In this document: positions 1 through 9,133 of the stretch, piece by piece | How the letters are laid out: every line of letters begins with the position of its first letter | Numbering within the stretch: the first letter of the stretch is position 1 | Source of the DNA: an uncultured Muribaculaceae bacterium | Lineage (GTDB): Bacteria; Bacteroidota; Bacteroidia; Bacteroidales; Muribaculaceae | DNA: 38,233 nucleotides | Reading direction: 5' to 3' | Assembly: GCA_947179295.1 (NCBI GenBank) | Contig: CAMXAZ010000025.1 | Span: 1-38,233 of the forward strand | The notes under the pieces: model-generated | What the model was told of the DNA's origin: nothing | Databases searched by the model: none | What the model saw: the letters and a program-made list of their open reading frames with translations, nothing else | Program-made: the position numbers and the translations under genes

Positions 1-672
1 CCAGTAGCAGTTCTTGCCGTTGGGTTCCTTGTAGGGGGGCACGAAGTCCTTGTCGCGCCACCAGAGACCTTCTTTTTCGTTGAAAAGACCGCCGGCAAGA
101 GTGTTGCGACTCCAGCAGTACATGTCCCAGGCTTTTTCGTTGTAGCGCTGGTCACCGGTCAGCTTGCTCATTTTTGCAAGTACGGGCATACCCATCTGGA
201 TAGCGTCGATCCAGGTCCAGTCTTCTACCTGAGGAGTGTTGACGAGCATGTTCATGCAGGCCTTGGTCTTGGTGAGCATGCGGGGTTCGGGGGTCAGATT
301 ATAGAGGTCGATGTAGGTCTGGGCGGCGCAGTAGTTGTCGGCGTTGCGGGTGGTGGTGTCGTCGCGGCGCATGCCCCAGTCGAAACCGTCGGCCCAATTG
401 TAGGCGTAGTCATAGTAACGGTTGTCGGGGTAGATCGAATGGAGAGCCATCAGGCCTTCGAAGTAGACGGCGCGGGTCCATATGTTGGCTTCGTAGACTT
501 TCTTGCGCGAGTAGTAGGGGATTCCGAGCAGCGGATCGGGATGGTTTTTGAGATAGAGATCGTTGACCTTGATGAGGGTCTTGAGTGTCTGTTCGCGGGG
601 AGGGAGCTGTTCGGCCGCCATGCAGGGGAGTCCGAGCAGGATTGCAAGTGCGATGATGATGGTTTTCTTCAT
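1..672 (-). CDS. GH105 unsaturated rhamnogalacturonyl hydrolase (5' part only)
   Basis: This is the N-terminal 224 codons of a gene that runs off the left edge. I translated it by hand from the ATG at 672. It begins with a signal peptide (MKKTIIIALAILLGLPCMAA), so the product is exported. The (alpha/alpha)6-barrel features of the GH105 (YteR/YesR) family follow: W-T-R-A-V-Y-F-E-G near residues 65-73, N-A-D-N-Y-C-A-A-Q-T-Y-I-D-L-Y near 110-124, and W-T-W-I-D-A-I-Q-M-G-M-P, where D156 sits at the usual catalytic Asp. The visible end (N-G-K-N-C-Y-W) is the lead-in to the family's S-R-G-N-G-W motif. GH105 enzymes remove the unsaturated uronic acid left on pectin oligosaccharides by lyases. The gene starts 28 nt after the GH106 gene on the same strand, so the two are probably co-transcribed. 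The main alternative is GH88, a related family. Confidence 0.85.
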   Translation of the reverse strand, partial: MKKTIIIALAILLGLPCMAAEQLPPREQTLKTLIKVNDLYLKNHPDPLLGIPYYSRKKVYEANIWTRAVYFEGLMALHSIYPDNRYYDYAYNWADGFDWGMRRDDTTTRNADNYCAAQTYIDLYNLTPEPRMLTKTKACMNMLVNTPQVEDWTWIDAIQMGMPVLAKMSKLTGDQRYNEKAWDMYCWSRNTLAGGLFNEKEGLWWRDKDFVPPYKEPNGKNCYW

Positions 673-700
673 GGAATTGCAGTGATTGGATTGTTATTGT

Positions 701-3505
701 TTATTTGTTGATTTTTACGGGTATGAGACTCACTGTGGAGTTGAGTCCGGCGGGGACTTCCTCCCAGTCGCCGAACGAGAATGACTTGGCATTGGTTACC
801 GATGCGATGTTGGCGTCTTTGAAGATGCGCCAGTTGACGCCGCGGCGCTCGAAGTCGGCTATGCGGTTGGCCTGGTTGTTGGTCACGCGGACTTCGAGGC
901 GGTTCAGCCCCGGCTTGAGCAGAGAGCCCACGCGGAGGGTGAAGGGGGCTGACCAGGCTTTGCCTGCGTCCTGTCCGTTGACGGTGACTTCGGCGCTGTG
1001 GCGCACGTCACCGAGATCGAGTATCCAGTCAGAGGCCTCGGCAGGATTGTCGAGGCTGAACTCTGCGCTGTAGACAGCGGTGCCGAAGTTCACTTTGGCT
1101 TCCTCGGCGGGCAGTCTGGTCCATGCCGTGAGGGTGTCAGTGGCGAAGGTGCCGCTGATGGCCGGCTGACTGTTTTCAAAGGCTATGCTCCAGCCGCGGT
1201 CGATATTGACAGGCTTGCCGGCAGGCTCTATGTAGCCCCACGGAGCCATTTCAGGCTTCTCGGCGAAAGTTTTCAGCATTATCGATTGGCCGGGCTGCAA
1301 CTGCAGGCGCAGGCTTGTGGAGCCCGGTTCAGACTCATAGGTCTGAGCCAGTCCAGACTCTCCGGTGAGCGGATCGAAGATGCCCACAGCGGCGGCGGGA
1401 GTTGCAAGGGTGACTTTGCCGTCGATGGCATCGCCTTTGAGGTTGGCGAGGAAGTAGTTGAAACCTCCGGCCTCGTTGCGGCGGCGTATCATGGAGATGT
1501 TGCGGTCGGAGCGGAGGGTTTCGGGGCGAAGTCCGGATGCCGTCAGTCCTGACGCGATGTCAGGGGCTGTGATGATGCGGCCTTTGCCTTCGGAGTGGAC
1601 GCATGGCACGGAGCCCATCACCGGAGCGGCCTGCAGAAGGGTCCGGAGTGAATCGAGCCGCTGGTCGTGGCGGCTGAGACCGGGCACTTCAGCGGGCAGA
1701 GAACCGGTTACGATTACCGTTGCACCTTCCTGGGCGAGTGACAGCAGTTTTTTCAGCGTGGCCGGGTGCATGAAGCGCACGGCGGACACGATGATGGCTC
1801 CGTAAGTGGCATCGCCTGTGCCTTTCAGACGTCCGTCTGTGCTGACGGTGAGGGTCTCGGACAGAGCATCGGAAATATAGTCGGGGTCATAGCCGGCGGC
1901 CATGATGTCGGTGACGTGCTGCTTGATGTCGGGCATGCGCTGCTGCATCTTGTGGATGTCAAACATCAGATAGGGATTGCCGCCCTGACGGTGCCAGACA
2001 TCTTCAAGCGGGAAGTAGAGAAGCACGTCATTGTCAGGTGTTCCTGCCGAGAGGAAGGCCTGGCAACGGGCTATGTAGGTGAACAGAGCGTCGGCGTCGC
2101 GCCAGATGCTGTTGGTCGGCGACATGTTGATCGAGGCGTAGAACATCCAGCCGGGGAAGGCCGCGTCCTTGGGCGAATACGGGGCGCCGTGGAAATAGAC
2201 GTGGTTCACGCCTGAACAGAACATCTGGTCGAGTTCGGGCTTGCAGCGGGCCAGAGTGGTGCGGAAATGTTCGGTGAGCCAGGTGAGAGTTTCGGCCGAG
2301 GTGAGTCTCTTGCCGGTGACATGGGCTGCCGAGGAGGCGAATTTCAGCACGGCGGGGTCGGAATCGCTCGGACGCGAGGGACCGTCCTGCACCAGGCCGG
2401 GTATGGAGAAGTCGGTCTGGCCGAATGATTCGCATTCGGGTATGTCGACCGCGGCGTAGAGGTCGATGATATTGGCCGGCGATCCGTGGCTCTGGTTGCG
2501 CACCCGTGCGCCGTGGCGGTGGGAGCGGGCCATCCATACGTCGGTGAAGTTCTCGCGGAGCATTCGGGCGAGGGTGGCGCGGTAGTCGCGCACCACTCGG
2601 CTGCGGAGGCTGTCGTGGTTCTCCTGGTCGAGGAATTCGGGCAGGTAGAGTTCGAGCTTGTAGCCGTGGTCGCGTTCGAATTCCTCGAAGATATTGTCGG
2701 CCCAGTCGGAGCCGTAGACTTCATAGGAGTCGTTGAAGAAGCTGTCGGGGTATGGAGTGCCTGATGAGGCAAACGCGCGGTCGAAGCGGTCGAGATAGCT
2801 GTTGACCGCGGTGCTGTCATAGTGGTTCACCACCAGGCCTTCGCCTCCGGGGGCGGCGCGTTTCACCTTCTGGAAGGTGCGTCCGCTGAAAATGGCATAG
2901 ACTTTCCAGTCGTCTTTGGCCTTGGGGGCTTTCCAGTCGAGCACGGAGTCACGGCGCAGGCGCGAGGTGATGTCGATGCGGCGGTCGCCGTTGACTGCTA
3001 TGATGCGTTGGAGGGTGGCCACTCCCTGCTGCTTCCTGTCAGAGGGACGGACGGTGATTTTGAGCTTCTTGCCGGGGCTTACGGTCCAGCTTTCGGCCAC
3101 ACGCTTGCGTGCGCTTTGTGCGGCGGTCACTTCCGGGCCTCCGAAGGGCCAGCCGGTGCCGTTGTTCATGTCGATCTGCAGGCCGAGGCGCTTGCCTTCG
3201 GCTATGGTGTGGCCGAGCATGTCCATCCACTTCGGCGACAGATAGGATATGTCATTGGCTTCGTTGCCCTTGACTCCGTAGATAGGGGTGATCTCGACTC
3301 CTCCGAGTCCCTGGCGGGCAAACTCTTCGAGGTTGTAGGTAAGACCTTCGGGGTCAACGGCGCTTCCGAGCCACCACCAGCGCACAAAGGGGCGGTTTTC
3401 GGTGGTGACCGGATACCAGTCGGTCACTTCTGCGGCGCTCAGGCATCCGGTGCCTGCGCCGAGCAGAAGGCCGAGTGTAAGGAGGGTTTTATTCTTCAGA
3501 TTCAT
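701..3505 (-). CDS. GH106-type alpha-L-rhamnosidase
   Basis: This 934-residue exported glycoside hydrolase resembles the GH106 (Glyco_hydro_106) family, which removes alpha-L-rhamnose from pectic rhamnogalacturonans. After the signal region come R-W-W-W-L-G-S-A-V near residues 43-50, the G-G-V-E-I-T-P-I-Y-G-V segment near 68-79 and D-M-N-N-G-T-G-W-P-F-G-G-P near 112-124, all typical of the catalytic barrel. A beta-sandwich resembling a sugar-binding domain lies near residues 795-895 (D-L-G-D-V-R-H-S-A-E-V-T-V-N-G). The signal sequence has a Cys at 21 but a poor lipobox (G-T-G-C), so a lipoprotein or a type I signal are both possible. It lies 19 nt downstream of the DUF4450 gene and 28 nt upstream of the GH105 gene. 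The family is fairly secure, the exact linkage cleaved is not. Confidence 0.82.
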   Translation of the reverse strand: MNLKNKTLLTLGLLLGAGTGCLSAAEVTDWYPVTTENRPFVRWWWLGSAVDPEGLTYNLEEFARQGLGGVEITPIYGVKGNEANDISYLSPKWMDMLGHTIAEGKRLGLQIDMNNGTGWPFGGPEVTAAQSARKRVAESWTVSPGKKLKITVRPSDRKQQGVATLQRIIAVNGDRRIDITSRLRRDSVLDWKAPKAKDDWKVYAIFSGRTFQKVKRAAPGGEGLVVNHYDSTAVNSYLDRFDRAFASSGTPYPDSFFNDSYEVYGSDWADNIFEEFERDHGYKLELYLPEFLDQENHDSLRSRVVRDYRATLARMLRENFTDVWMARSHRHGARVRNQSHGSPANIIDLYAAVDIPECESFGQTDFSIPGLVQDGPSRPSDSDPAVLKFASSAAHVTGKRLTSAETLTWLTEHFRTTLARCKPELDQMFCSGVNHVYFHGAPYSPKDAAFPGWMFYASINMSPTNSIWRDADALFTYIARCQAFLSAGTPDNDVLLYFPLEDVWHRQGGNPYLMFDIHKMQQRMPDIKQHVTDIMAAGYDPDYISDALSETLTVSTDGRLKGTGDATYGAIIVSAVRFMHPATLKKLLSLAQEGATVIVTGSLPAEVPGLSRHDQRLDSLRTLLQAAPVMGSVPCVHSEGKGRIITAPDIASGLTASGLRPETLRSDRNISMIRRRNEAGGFNYFLANLKGDAIDGKVTLATPAAAVGIFDPLTGESGLAQTYESEPGSTSLRLQLQPGQSIMLKTFAEKPEMAPWGYIEPAGKPVNIDRGWSIAFENSQPAISGTFATDTLTAWTRLPAEEAKVNFGTAVYSAEFSLDNPAEASDWILDLGDVRHSAEVTVNGQDAGKAWSAPFTLRVGSLLKPGLNRLEVRVTNNQANRIADFERRGVNWRIFKDANIASVTNAKSFSFGDWEEVPAGLNSTVSLIPVKINK

Positions 3506-3524
3506 GTGTGGTCAGCTTAGAGGT

Positions 3525-6500
3525 TCAGGGGCGCTGGAGGGTTATGCCCATCAGGCCGATGACTACGTCGCCTGAAAGTGTCTCGATTTCCAGTGATTCG
3601 AGCTTGCGCTTCGGATCGGCGGGGATGTCAAGCACCACGGCGGCTCCGCCGGGAATTGTGCCTACGATGTCGCCGTCGGCTCCGGTGCTTTCAAGTTCCT
3701 GGCGCTTGCCTACCTCGCGGGCCAGATCGCGTGCCACGTGGCCGGTCTGCAGGTGCATACGGTAGAGCGGCTTGGTGCCGGGAGCGAGGGCGAAGGCATG
3801 GTTGTCGTTATAGAAATCCTGTTCGATCGGCGCCCAGTTGTGGGGATTGACCAGAGGGGTGACGCTCTCGCTGCCGTCTTTGTAGCGGATGCGGATTTTG
3901 CCGTTCTCGATGCCTGACTGCATGTGGTTTGTCGAGCCGGCCATTACGAGATAGAGGTGTGAGGCTTTGCCGCTGAGTTTCACTGAGGCGCGGTCGGGAT
4001 AGTTGTCCCAGAGAGAGGTGTAGATCACGTTGGAGCCTTTGGCCGGAAGGGCGAAGGGGATGCCGAGTTCGGTGACGAGGCGTCCTTTCTCCCGGTCGAG
4101 ACGGCTGCGGAGTCCGGAGTCGTCGATCTCGGCGGTGAGTTTCGGGTGACACCATTCGCCGATGCCCTGCGCGGGGATCTGAAGGGTGGTAACCTGCGGA
4201 CGCGGCGAGAGGTAGCGGTTGCGGAAGATGTCGGTGACAGAGGCGTTGTAGGCCTTGCGCAGGTCTACGGTCTCGCAGCGGGCGGGGTCGATGTCGTCGA
4301 ATCCGGGTGCGGCTACGGCGGTGAAGGGTCTGTGGGCTGAGATTTCGGCGGTCCACCATTTCAGCACACCGTCAGCCATTTCGGTGAATTTCACCGGGCC
4401 TTCCTCACGCACACGGCCTGTGGGGATGGCGGTCAGTTCGCCGGCGGTCTCGATAACCACTTCAAGACGGGGCTCGTTGCCTGCGTTGATGCACAGACGC
4501 GGGGTGCCTATCGAGCTGTCGACATTTTCCCAGGCTACGGTGCGGCCGTTGACTTTGACTGAGCGCACGCCGTGGACGGGCACTGTGAGCAGCACCTGCG
4601 GGGCGAGGCGGTAGCGGTTGTCGATGGTGTAGACCAGACGGTCGCCGTCGCGGCGGAAGCTGTAGGCTATGTCGGGGAGATTAATGGAGGCCGAGTTCCA
4701 GTCGGCGGGGAAACCGGGGATGATCTCCACGCGGGGAGTGGCGGCTGTCATGTCGGGGCGGATGCCGAAGAGGCCTTCGGTGAGGGCGCGGCTCCAGACT
4801 CCGATGGGGTCGGCGAAGTCGCGGTAAGACTCGCCGCGCACGGCGTCATAGTGGCTGATCTGGCCGAAGTTGAGGGGCGATGCGCCCAGATACATGTTGT
4901 CCATCACCACGGCTTTCATCAGCCGGCATGCTTCCTCGCTGCGTCCGGCCTGCCAGTAGGCGAGGGCGGTGTGCATCACTTCGGCGATGGCCACGTTGTT
5001 GATGCTCCAGGAGTAGGGTTTCCAGTTGGTGGTGGAAATGGTGGAGATGTTGTCTACTCCGCTGTCGGAGAGCACGGGGATGTGGGGGATCACGCTGTCG
5101 ACATAGCAGGTGGCGGCGTAGGCCTGGAAGGGGTCGGCGATCTCGGAGTCGATGGCGTGGTAGATGGTCCAGACTGCGGCCGAGGGGTGGAGACGCTGTT
5201 TGCCTCCGGCATCCTTGAATTCGGCCCAGTGGCCGCGTTCGGGCATCCAGAGGGTGGCGTCGATGGCTTTGCCGATGGCTTCGGCTTCATCGAGATAGGG
5301 GGTGGGGTCTTCGCCTATTATCTGAGCCACGCGGGCGGCCATGAGGTTGGCGAAGCGGTTGTAGGCCGAGGAGTGGGTGACGGCGCCGCCGCTGTAGTAG
5401 AGGGCATCACTGGCCCAGATGCAGCAGTAGGCGTCATAGAGGTGGTCGCCGTCAGGGTCGAAGTTTAGTTTTTCCCAGGCGAGATGGCGTTTGATCACCG
5501 GGAAGAAGCGGCGCATGGCTGCGGTGTCGCCTGTGTGGCGGAAGTGGCGCATGAGGGCGTCGATGTAGACGAGATTCATGTCGTAGTGCGACATTTCGTC
5601 TTTCTTTCCCGGACGGCGGCAGATGTAGCCGTTGCTGTACATGGGTGTTCCCCAGCGCTTTTCGGCCCGCGCGAGGTTGAGGGTGCTGTCCTGACAGGGA
5701 TGCTGCAGGGTGGCGGGGATGTCGGTCACCTGATTGTCGGCATAGGTGGTGAAATGGGTGAGGGCGCGGTCGTGGCGGCCTATGGCGTTGCCTACGTAGG
5801 CTCCGCGCCATCCGAGGTGGGGAGTGCGCCAGCCTATCGAGCCGTGGAGCCATGCCTGTCCGCTCCAGATGCCGTCAGCGGCCACTGACATGGCGCTGCC
5901 TATTGGGTTGAGCCAGGGATCGGGGGTGGAGATGGAGACGGCCGATGCCAGAGCGGCTCTTTCGCTCTCGGCCTGCTTCATCATGGCGGGGATGGAGAAG
6001 CCGGCGGGGATCACGGGCGAGGGGATCAGGGCTATGTATTTGCTTTCGCCGGGGGCGAGGACTATCTCGCCTTCGTAGACCGGGAGCTCGCTGATGCGTG
6101 AGCCGGCGGCGGGTATGAGCAGCGAGAGCTGTGCGCGCTGCTTGTTGCCGTATTCCACTCTGACGGTGTCGCCGTTGACGGTGAAAATGTTGCCCTTGCA
6201 GTATTCGGGCTTGAGGTCGAAGCAGGTGGGATCATCGACACCGAGGTCGCCCTCGCGGAAGAATTTCTTGTCGGCCACGCCTCCGAAGCGCACGGGCACT
6301 GTGACGGCCGATGCCGTTGTATTGGTCAGGCGCCAGAGTGCCATGTCGGTGCTGCGCATCACCTGGGCTTCAACCTCGATGCCGCCCTGGGAGTAGTCCA
6401 TGCGGCCGGGGGTGTAGCGCGCGGTGCATGAGCCCTGCGGGAGGGTCAGATGGAGGTTGCCGCCCATGCGGGGAAGGTAGATGCCGAATTCGGGCATGTC

Positions 6501-6701
6501 GCTGCACTCCATGCGGAAACCTGAGTGGGCGCCGTAGAGGGCGCGGTTGAATTTGGTCTGTCCGTCGGTGCAGACGGCCGAGATACCGTCGGGGCGGTAG
6601 TGGGTCTTGCGGATCTCTGTATTAGATGCCGCGCCTGCCCTGAGAGGGGCAAGCGTGGCTGAGAGGGCCATGCACAGCATGGCGGCTTTTGTCAACTTCA
6701 T
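3525..6701 (-). CDS. DUF4450-like exported protein, probable (alpha/alpha)6-barrel glycoside hydrolase
   Basis: This 1058-residue protein starts with a signal peptide of about 25 residues ending A-G-A-A. Residues about 30-250 form a beta-rich N-terminal domain. The middle is helical and reads like an (alpha/alpha)6 barrel: G-S-I-G-W-R-T-P-H-L-G-W-R-G near 287-300, then Y-D-A-Y-C-C-I-W-A-S-D-A near 425-440. A C-terminal beta domain follows. I associate this architecture with Bacteroidetes DUF4450 proteins, which have no activity that I can name. Its place between a GH-L-like gene and GH106/GH105 genes argues for a role in pectin or glycoprotein side-chain removal. Start: the ATG directly preceding the signal peptide. 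A strong hairpin lies just upstream (6721-6746). The enzyme class is an inference from fold and context. Confidence 0.6.
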   Translation of the reverse strand: MKLTKAAMLCMALSATLAPLRAGAASNTEIRKTHYRPDGISAVCTDGQTKFNRALYGAHSGFRMECSDMPEFGIYLPRMGGNLHLTLPQGSCTARYTPGRMDYSQGGIEVEAQVMRSTDMALWRLTNTTASAVTVPVRFGGVADKKFFREGDLGVDDPTCFDLKPEYCKGNIFTVNGDTVRVEYGNKQRAQLSLLIPAAGSRISELPVYEGEIVLAPGESKYIALIPSPVIPAGFSIPAMMKQAESERAALASAVSISTPDPWLNPIGSAMSVAADGIWSGQAWLHGSIGWRTPHLGWRGAYVGNAIGRHDRALTHFTTYADNQVTDIPATLQHPCQDSTLNLARAEKRWGTPMYSNGYICRRPGKKDEMSHYDMNLVYIDALMRHFRHTGDTAAMRRFFPVIKRHLAWEKLNFDPDGDHLYDAYCCIWASDALYYSGGAVTHSSAYNRFANLMAARVAQIIGEDPTPYLDEAEAIGKAIDATLWMPERGHWAEFKDAGGKQRLHPSAAVWTIYHAIDSEIADPFQAYAATCYVDSVIPHIPVLSDSGVDNISTISTTNWKPYSWSINNVAIAEVMHTALAYWQAGRSEEACRLMKAVVMDNMYLGASPLNFGQISHYDAVRGESYRDFADPIGVWSRALTEGLFGIRPDMTAATPRVEIIPGFPADWNSASINLPDIAYSFRRDGDRLVYTIDNRYRLAPQVLLTVPVHGVRSVKVNGRTVAWENVDSSIGTPRLCINAGNEPRLEVVIETAGELTAIPTGRVREEGPVKFTEMADGVLKWWTAEISAHRPFTAVAAPGFDDIDPARCETVDLRKAYNASVTDIFRNRYLSPRPQVTTLQIPAQGIGEWCHPKLTAEIDDSGLRSRLDREKGRLVTELGIPFALPAKGSNVIYTSLWDNYPDRASVKLSGKASHLYLVMAGSTNHMQSGIENGKIRIRYKDGSESVTPLVNPHNWAPIEQDFYNDNHAFALAPGTKPLYRMHLQTGHVARDLAREVGKRQELESTGADGDIVGTIPGGAAVVLDIPADPKRKLESLEIETLSGDVVIGLMGITLQRP

Positions 6702-6720
6702 TTACAAAAGTGATGGTTTT

Positions 6721-6746
6721 GGAGGGTGCTGTCAGAAGCACCCTCC
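6721..6746 (-). other. Intercistronic hairpin before the DUF4450 gene
   Basis: A perfect 10-bp stem (ggagggtgct / agcaccctcc) closes a 6-nt loop. It lies 19 nt upstream of the start codon at 6701 and 86 nt after the stop codon of the preceding gene. No T-run follows on the minus strand, so it is not a standard intrinsic terminator. It may stabilise a processed mRNA end or lower read-through into the distal genes. Confidence 0.7.
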
Positions 6747-6832
6747 GATTGTGGATTCAAGATAATTCCTTATTGACGCGCTGAGGCGGTGCGGGGCGCT
6801 TTCACGCGCCTGATCCGGCTCTCGAACGGCTC

Positions 6833-8938
6833 TTAGGGGAGGGGCTTGATGCCTTCCCAGCGCACGTCCCAGGTGCCGTCTTTCGGGAAACCGGGATTTT
6901 CGGTCTCGCAGCCGTCCCAGCCGGCACACATGAGGGCCACTGCGGTGAGCAGACCGCCGTTGCCGGGCAGATAGCAGCGCAGACGGTTGTCCTGATAGTT
7001 GTGGCCGTTGGGGAGATAGGTGTTGGTGCGCTTATCCATGAGCAGGGCGTTGACAGCCTTTTCGGGATGGCCGAGGCGCACGGCGTTCATTGCTGTGGTG
7101 GGGTAGTCCCAGCCCCAGGTCTTGTCCCAGTTCCAGTTGTCATAGACCCAGTCAAAGGTGTTGTCCATGATGTCGGCTTTCACCAGGGGTGAGTTGGGGA
7201 GGATGCCTACGGCGGCGAGCACGGCCATGTGGTCGGAGGTCAGGCGGATGTCGCTGTAGGTCTCAGGAGCTGTCTCGGCGGCGAGATAGAGGCTGTCTTT
7301 TGCGGCGAGGGGCGAGAGCGATGCTATGATTTCGTCCCATTTCTCCACGCGGGGTTCACCCTTGCGCTCGCGCCACTGCTGGGCGGTGTTGAGGGCGAAG
7401 TGCCAGTAGGCCAGTTCGAAGGGCGGATTGACGGTTTCGGCAGCGCGGAGGGTTTCCTGTGCGGGGATGATGCCGCGGAGTATGTAGCGGCCGGTTGAAT
7501 CCTGTTCGGCGAAGTCGGCCATGAATTCGGCTGTGCCCTGGATGAGGGGATAGTAGCGGTTGACCATCGCGCTGTCGGGGTTGGCGCGGTAGAGGAGCTC
7601 GGCCAGATAGATCAGGTGGGGCTGCTGCCAGATGAGGAAGGAGCCTACCTTTGAGGGGGCTTCCATGCCTGAGGGGTCGGTCATCTTCATCCAGCGGAGG
7701 CCTTTGAAGCCCTGGCGCTCGGCAATCTCGCGGGCCACTCCCTGGGAGCTTTCATACCAGGGGAGGGTGCGGTTGAGCAGGTCTTCGTGGCCGTAGAGGG
7801 CAAACTGTGCCTGGTGCCACCAGATCATTTCCATGTGGAATTTTCCGAACCATGAGTTGTAGGTGAGGCCGGTTTCCTGGGGAGGGGTGGAGCCTGCACA
7901 CTGGATGGCGAGGAGGTACTGCGAGAGCACCACGCGGCGTTCGAGTTCCTTGGCGCGCGGGTCGGTGCAGTGGCTGAAGTCAACCACTCCGCCCTTGGTC
8001 CAGAAGTCTTTCCAGTAGGCCGACGAGGCGTCGCGGGTCTGGGCCACGGTGGGGGCTGCGTCCTGCGGCACGTCGGGGAGGAAGGTTGCGGTCACGGTCC
8101 ACTCGTTGTCGGCCGGGGTGAGCGTGAGCAGGTTGCGGCCGTCCTGGCGGAGTGAAGCGTTGCCGCTCCAGGCGAGGTCTATATAATAGGTGGTTGAGTC
8201 GAGGCTGTGGCGCAGGAGGGCGCTGTTGGCGTCGGCGCGGACAATGTCTGTCGCGTGGAGTGAGTCGGCGGTCCAGTTGCAGGCATCGTCACAGTGTCCG
8301 CCGGTCGGATAGGGGAGGCGGATTGCCAGGGGCAGATGCTTTTCGTCTTTGATCGAGGCGGCGAGCATGTCTTTTTCGGGGTGGACGTAGGTGCGGACAG
8401 CCACGGGCGAGCCATCGACCTTGAAGTCAGAGCGGATTTCGCCGGTCCACATGTCGAGTGTCTGGTCGATGTCGGTGATGCGTTCGGGCTGGAGTCCGGC
8501 AAAGCCTATTGCTCCGAGGTGGAGACGGTGGGGATTGACGCGATACCAGTTTGCTGCGTCGTGAGGACGTCCGGCTTCATTGAACTGCACTGCGTAGGGC
8601 TCTTTGCGGCCACGGCCGAAGTCATAGTCCTTGAGGGCTTCTTCGGGACGGAGATTGTCAGGGTTGGCGAAACTGTGCCATCCCCACTGTGCCTGAGTGC
8701 CGAGGGGCACACCCTTACTGTAGAGTTCGGGGAATGTCTGGAGGCCGGTGACATCGACTGTCACGGCGAACTCACCGTTGCCTACTGAGAGTGAGGCGAG
8801 GGTGTCGATGGCGGTGATGTGGGGGTTGTTTCTTTCCACTAAAGCCTGACGGTCAATGGCTGATGCAGATCCGCAGGAGTAAAGAGCCGAGAGCGGCAAC
8901 GTGAGAGCCGCTGCATAGAATAAGTTTTTGAAAGTCAT
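6833..8938 (-). CDS. Surface lipoprotein, clan GH-L-like (GH65/GH95-type) putative glycoside hydrolase
   Basis: This 701-residue lipoprotein has an SPII signal with Cys at residue 22 (L-Y-S-C), followed by a long beta-rich N-terminal domain (L-A-S-L-S-V-G-N-G-E-F-A) and an (alpha/alpha)6-barrel-like region. The barrel segment S-W-F-G-K-F-H-M-E-M-I-W-W-H-Q-A-Q-F recalls the W-H-x-E-M motifs of six-hairpin hydrolases and phosphorylases such as GH65 and GH95. Later motifs include W-G-W-D-Y-P-T-T-A-M-N-A and Y-L-P-G-N-G-G-L-L. I cannot assign a CAZy family with certainty. It is the first gene of the operon that continues with the DUF4450, GH106 and GH105 genes, so it probably acts on the same pectic substrate at the cell surface. 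The promoter lies in the repeat element just upstream. Confidence 0.6.
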   Translation of the reverse strand: MTFKNLFYAAALTLPLSALYSCGSASAIDRQALVERNNPHITAIDTLASLSVGNGEFAVTVDVTGLQTFPELYSKGVPLGTQAQWGWHSFANPDNLRPEEALKDYDFGRGRKEPYAVQFNEAGRPHDAANWYRVNPHRLHLGAIGFAGLQPERITDIDQTLDMWTGEIRSDFKVDGSPVAVRTYVHPEKDMLAASIKDEKHLPLAIRLPYPTGGHCDDACNWTADSLHATDIVRADANSALLRHSLDSTTYYIDLAWSGNASLRQDGRNLLTLTPADNEWTVTATFLPDVPQDAAPTVAQTRDASSAYWKDFWTKGGVVDFSHCTDPRAKELERRVVLSQYLLAIQCAGSTPPQETGLTYNSWFGKFHMEMIWWHQAQFALYGHEDLLNRTLPWYESSQGVAREIAERQGFKGLRWMKMTDPSGMEAPSKVGSFLIWQQPHLIYLAELLYRANPDSAMVNRYYPLIQGTAEFMADFAEQDSTGRYILRGIIPAQETLRAAETVNPPFELAYWHFALNTAQQWRERKGEPRVEKWDEIIASLSPLAAKDSLYLAAETAPETYSDIRLTSDHMAVLAAVGILPNSPLVKADIMDNTFDWVYDNWNWDKTWGWDYPTTAMNAVRLGHPEKAVNALLMDKRTNTYLPNGHNYQDNRLRCYLPGNGGLLTAVALMCAGWDGCETENPGFPKDGTWDVRWEGIKPLP

Positions 8939-8979
8939 CGGTTCCGATACTGTTATGGTAAATTTTAAGGTATTTGGCG

Positions 8980-9010
8980 CAAAGTTACAAATTTACCCGC
9001 AGACTGCAAA
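8980..9010 (-). promoter_or_regulatory. Promoter of the glycoside hydrolase operon
   Basis: On the minus strand there is a -33 TTTG (9007-9010) and a -7 TAACTTTG (8980-8987) with a 19-nt spacer, matching the Bacteroidetes consensus. A second -7 candidate, TAAATTTG (8988-8995), overlaps it. The start codon at 8938 would lie about 35 nt from the transcription start. The same promoter with identical spacing occurs in copy B. Confidence 0.7.
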
Positions 9011-9112
9011 ATTTGGGTTTAAGGGGGGGATTTGGGAGATTTGGGAGCTTTGGGAGATTTGGGAGGTTTGGGAGATTTGGGAGCTTTGAGAAATTTGGGA
9101 GTTTTGGGGTTG

Positions 9113-9133
9113 GGCCAATTGGGGCAATTGGCC
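9113..9133. other. Perfect 9-3-9 hairpin of repeat copy A
   Basis: ggccaattg and caattggcc are exact reverse complements separated by ggg. It lies 31 nt downstream of the hepT stop codon. There is no T-run, so terminator function is uncertain. The equivalent hairpin in copy B differs by a compensatory base pair. Confidence 0.85.

Noticed and set aside
4572-5468. 298-codon plus-strand frame antisense to the DUF4450 gene
   Set aside because: Gly/Val/Asp-rich composition typical of a mirror frame in G+C-rich coding DNA, with no domain.
9030-9101. CRISPR-like array
   Set aside because: Units are 9 bp without spacers, and no cas gene is in the window.
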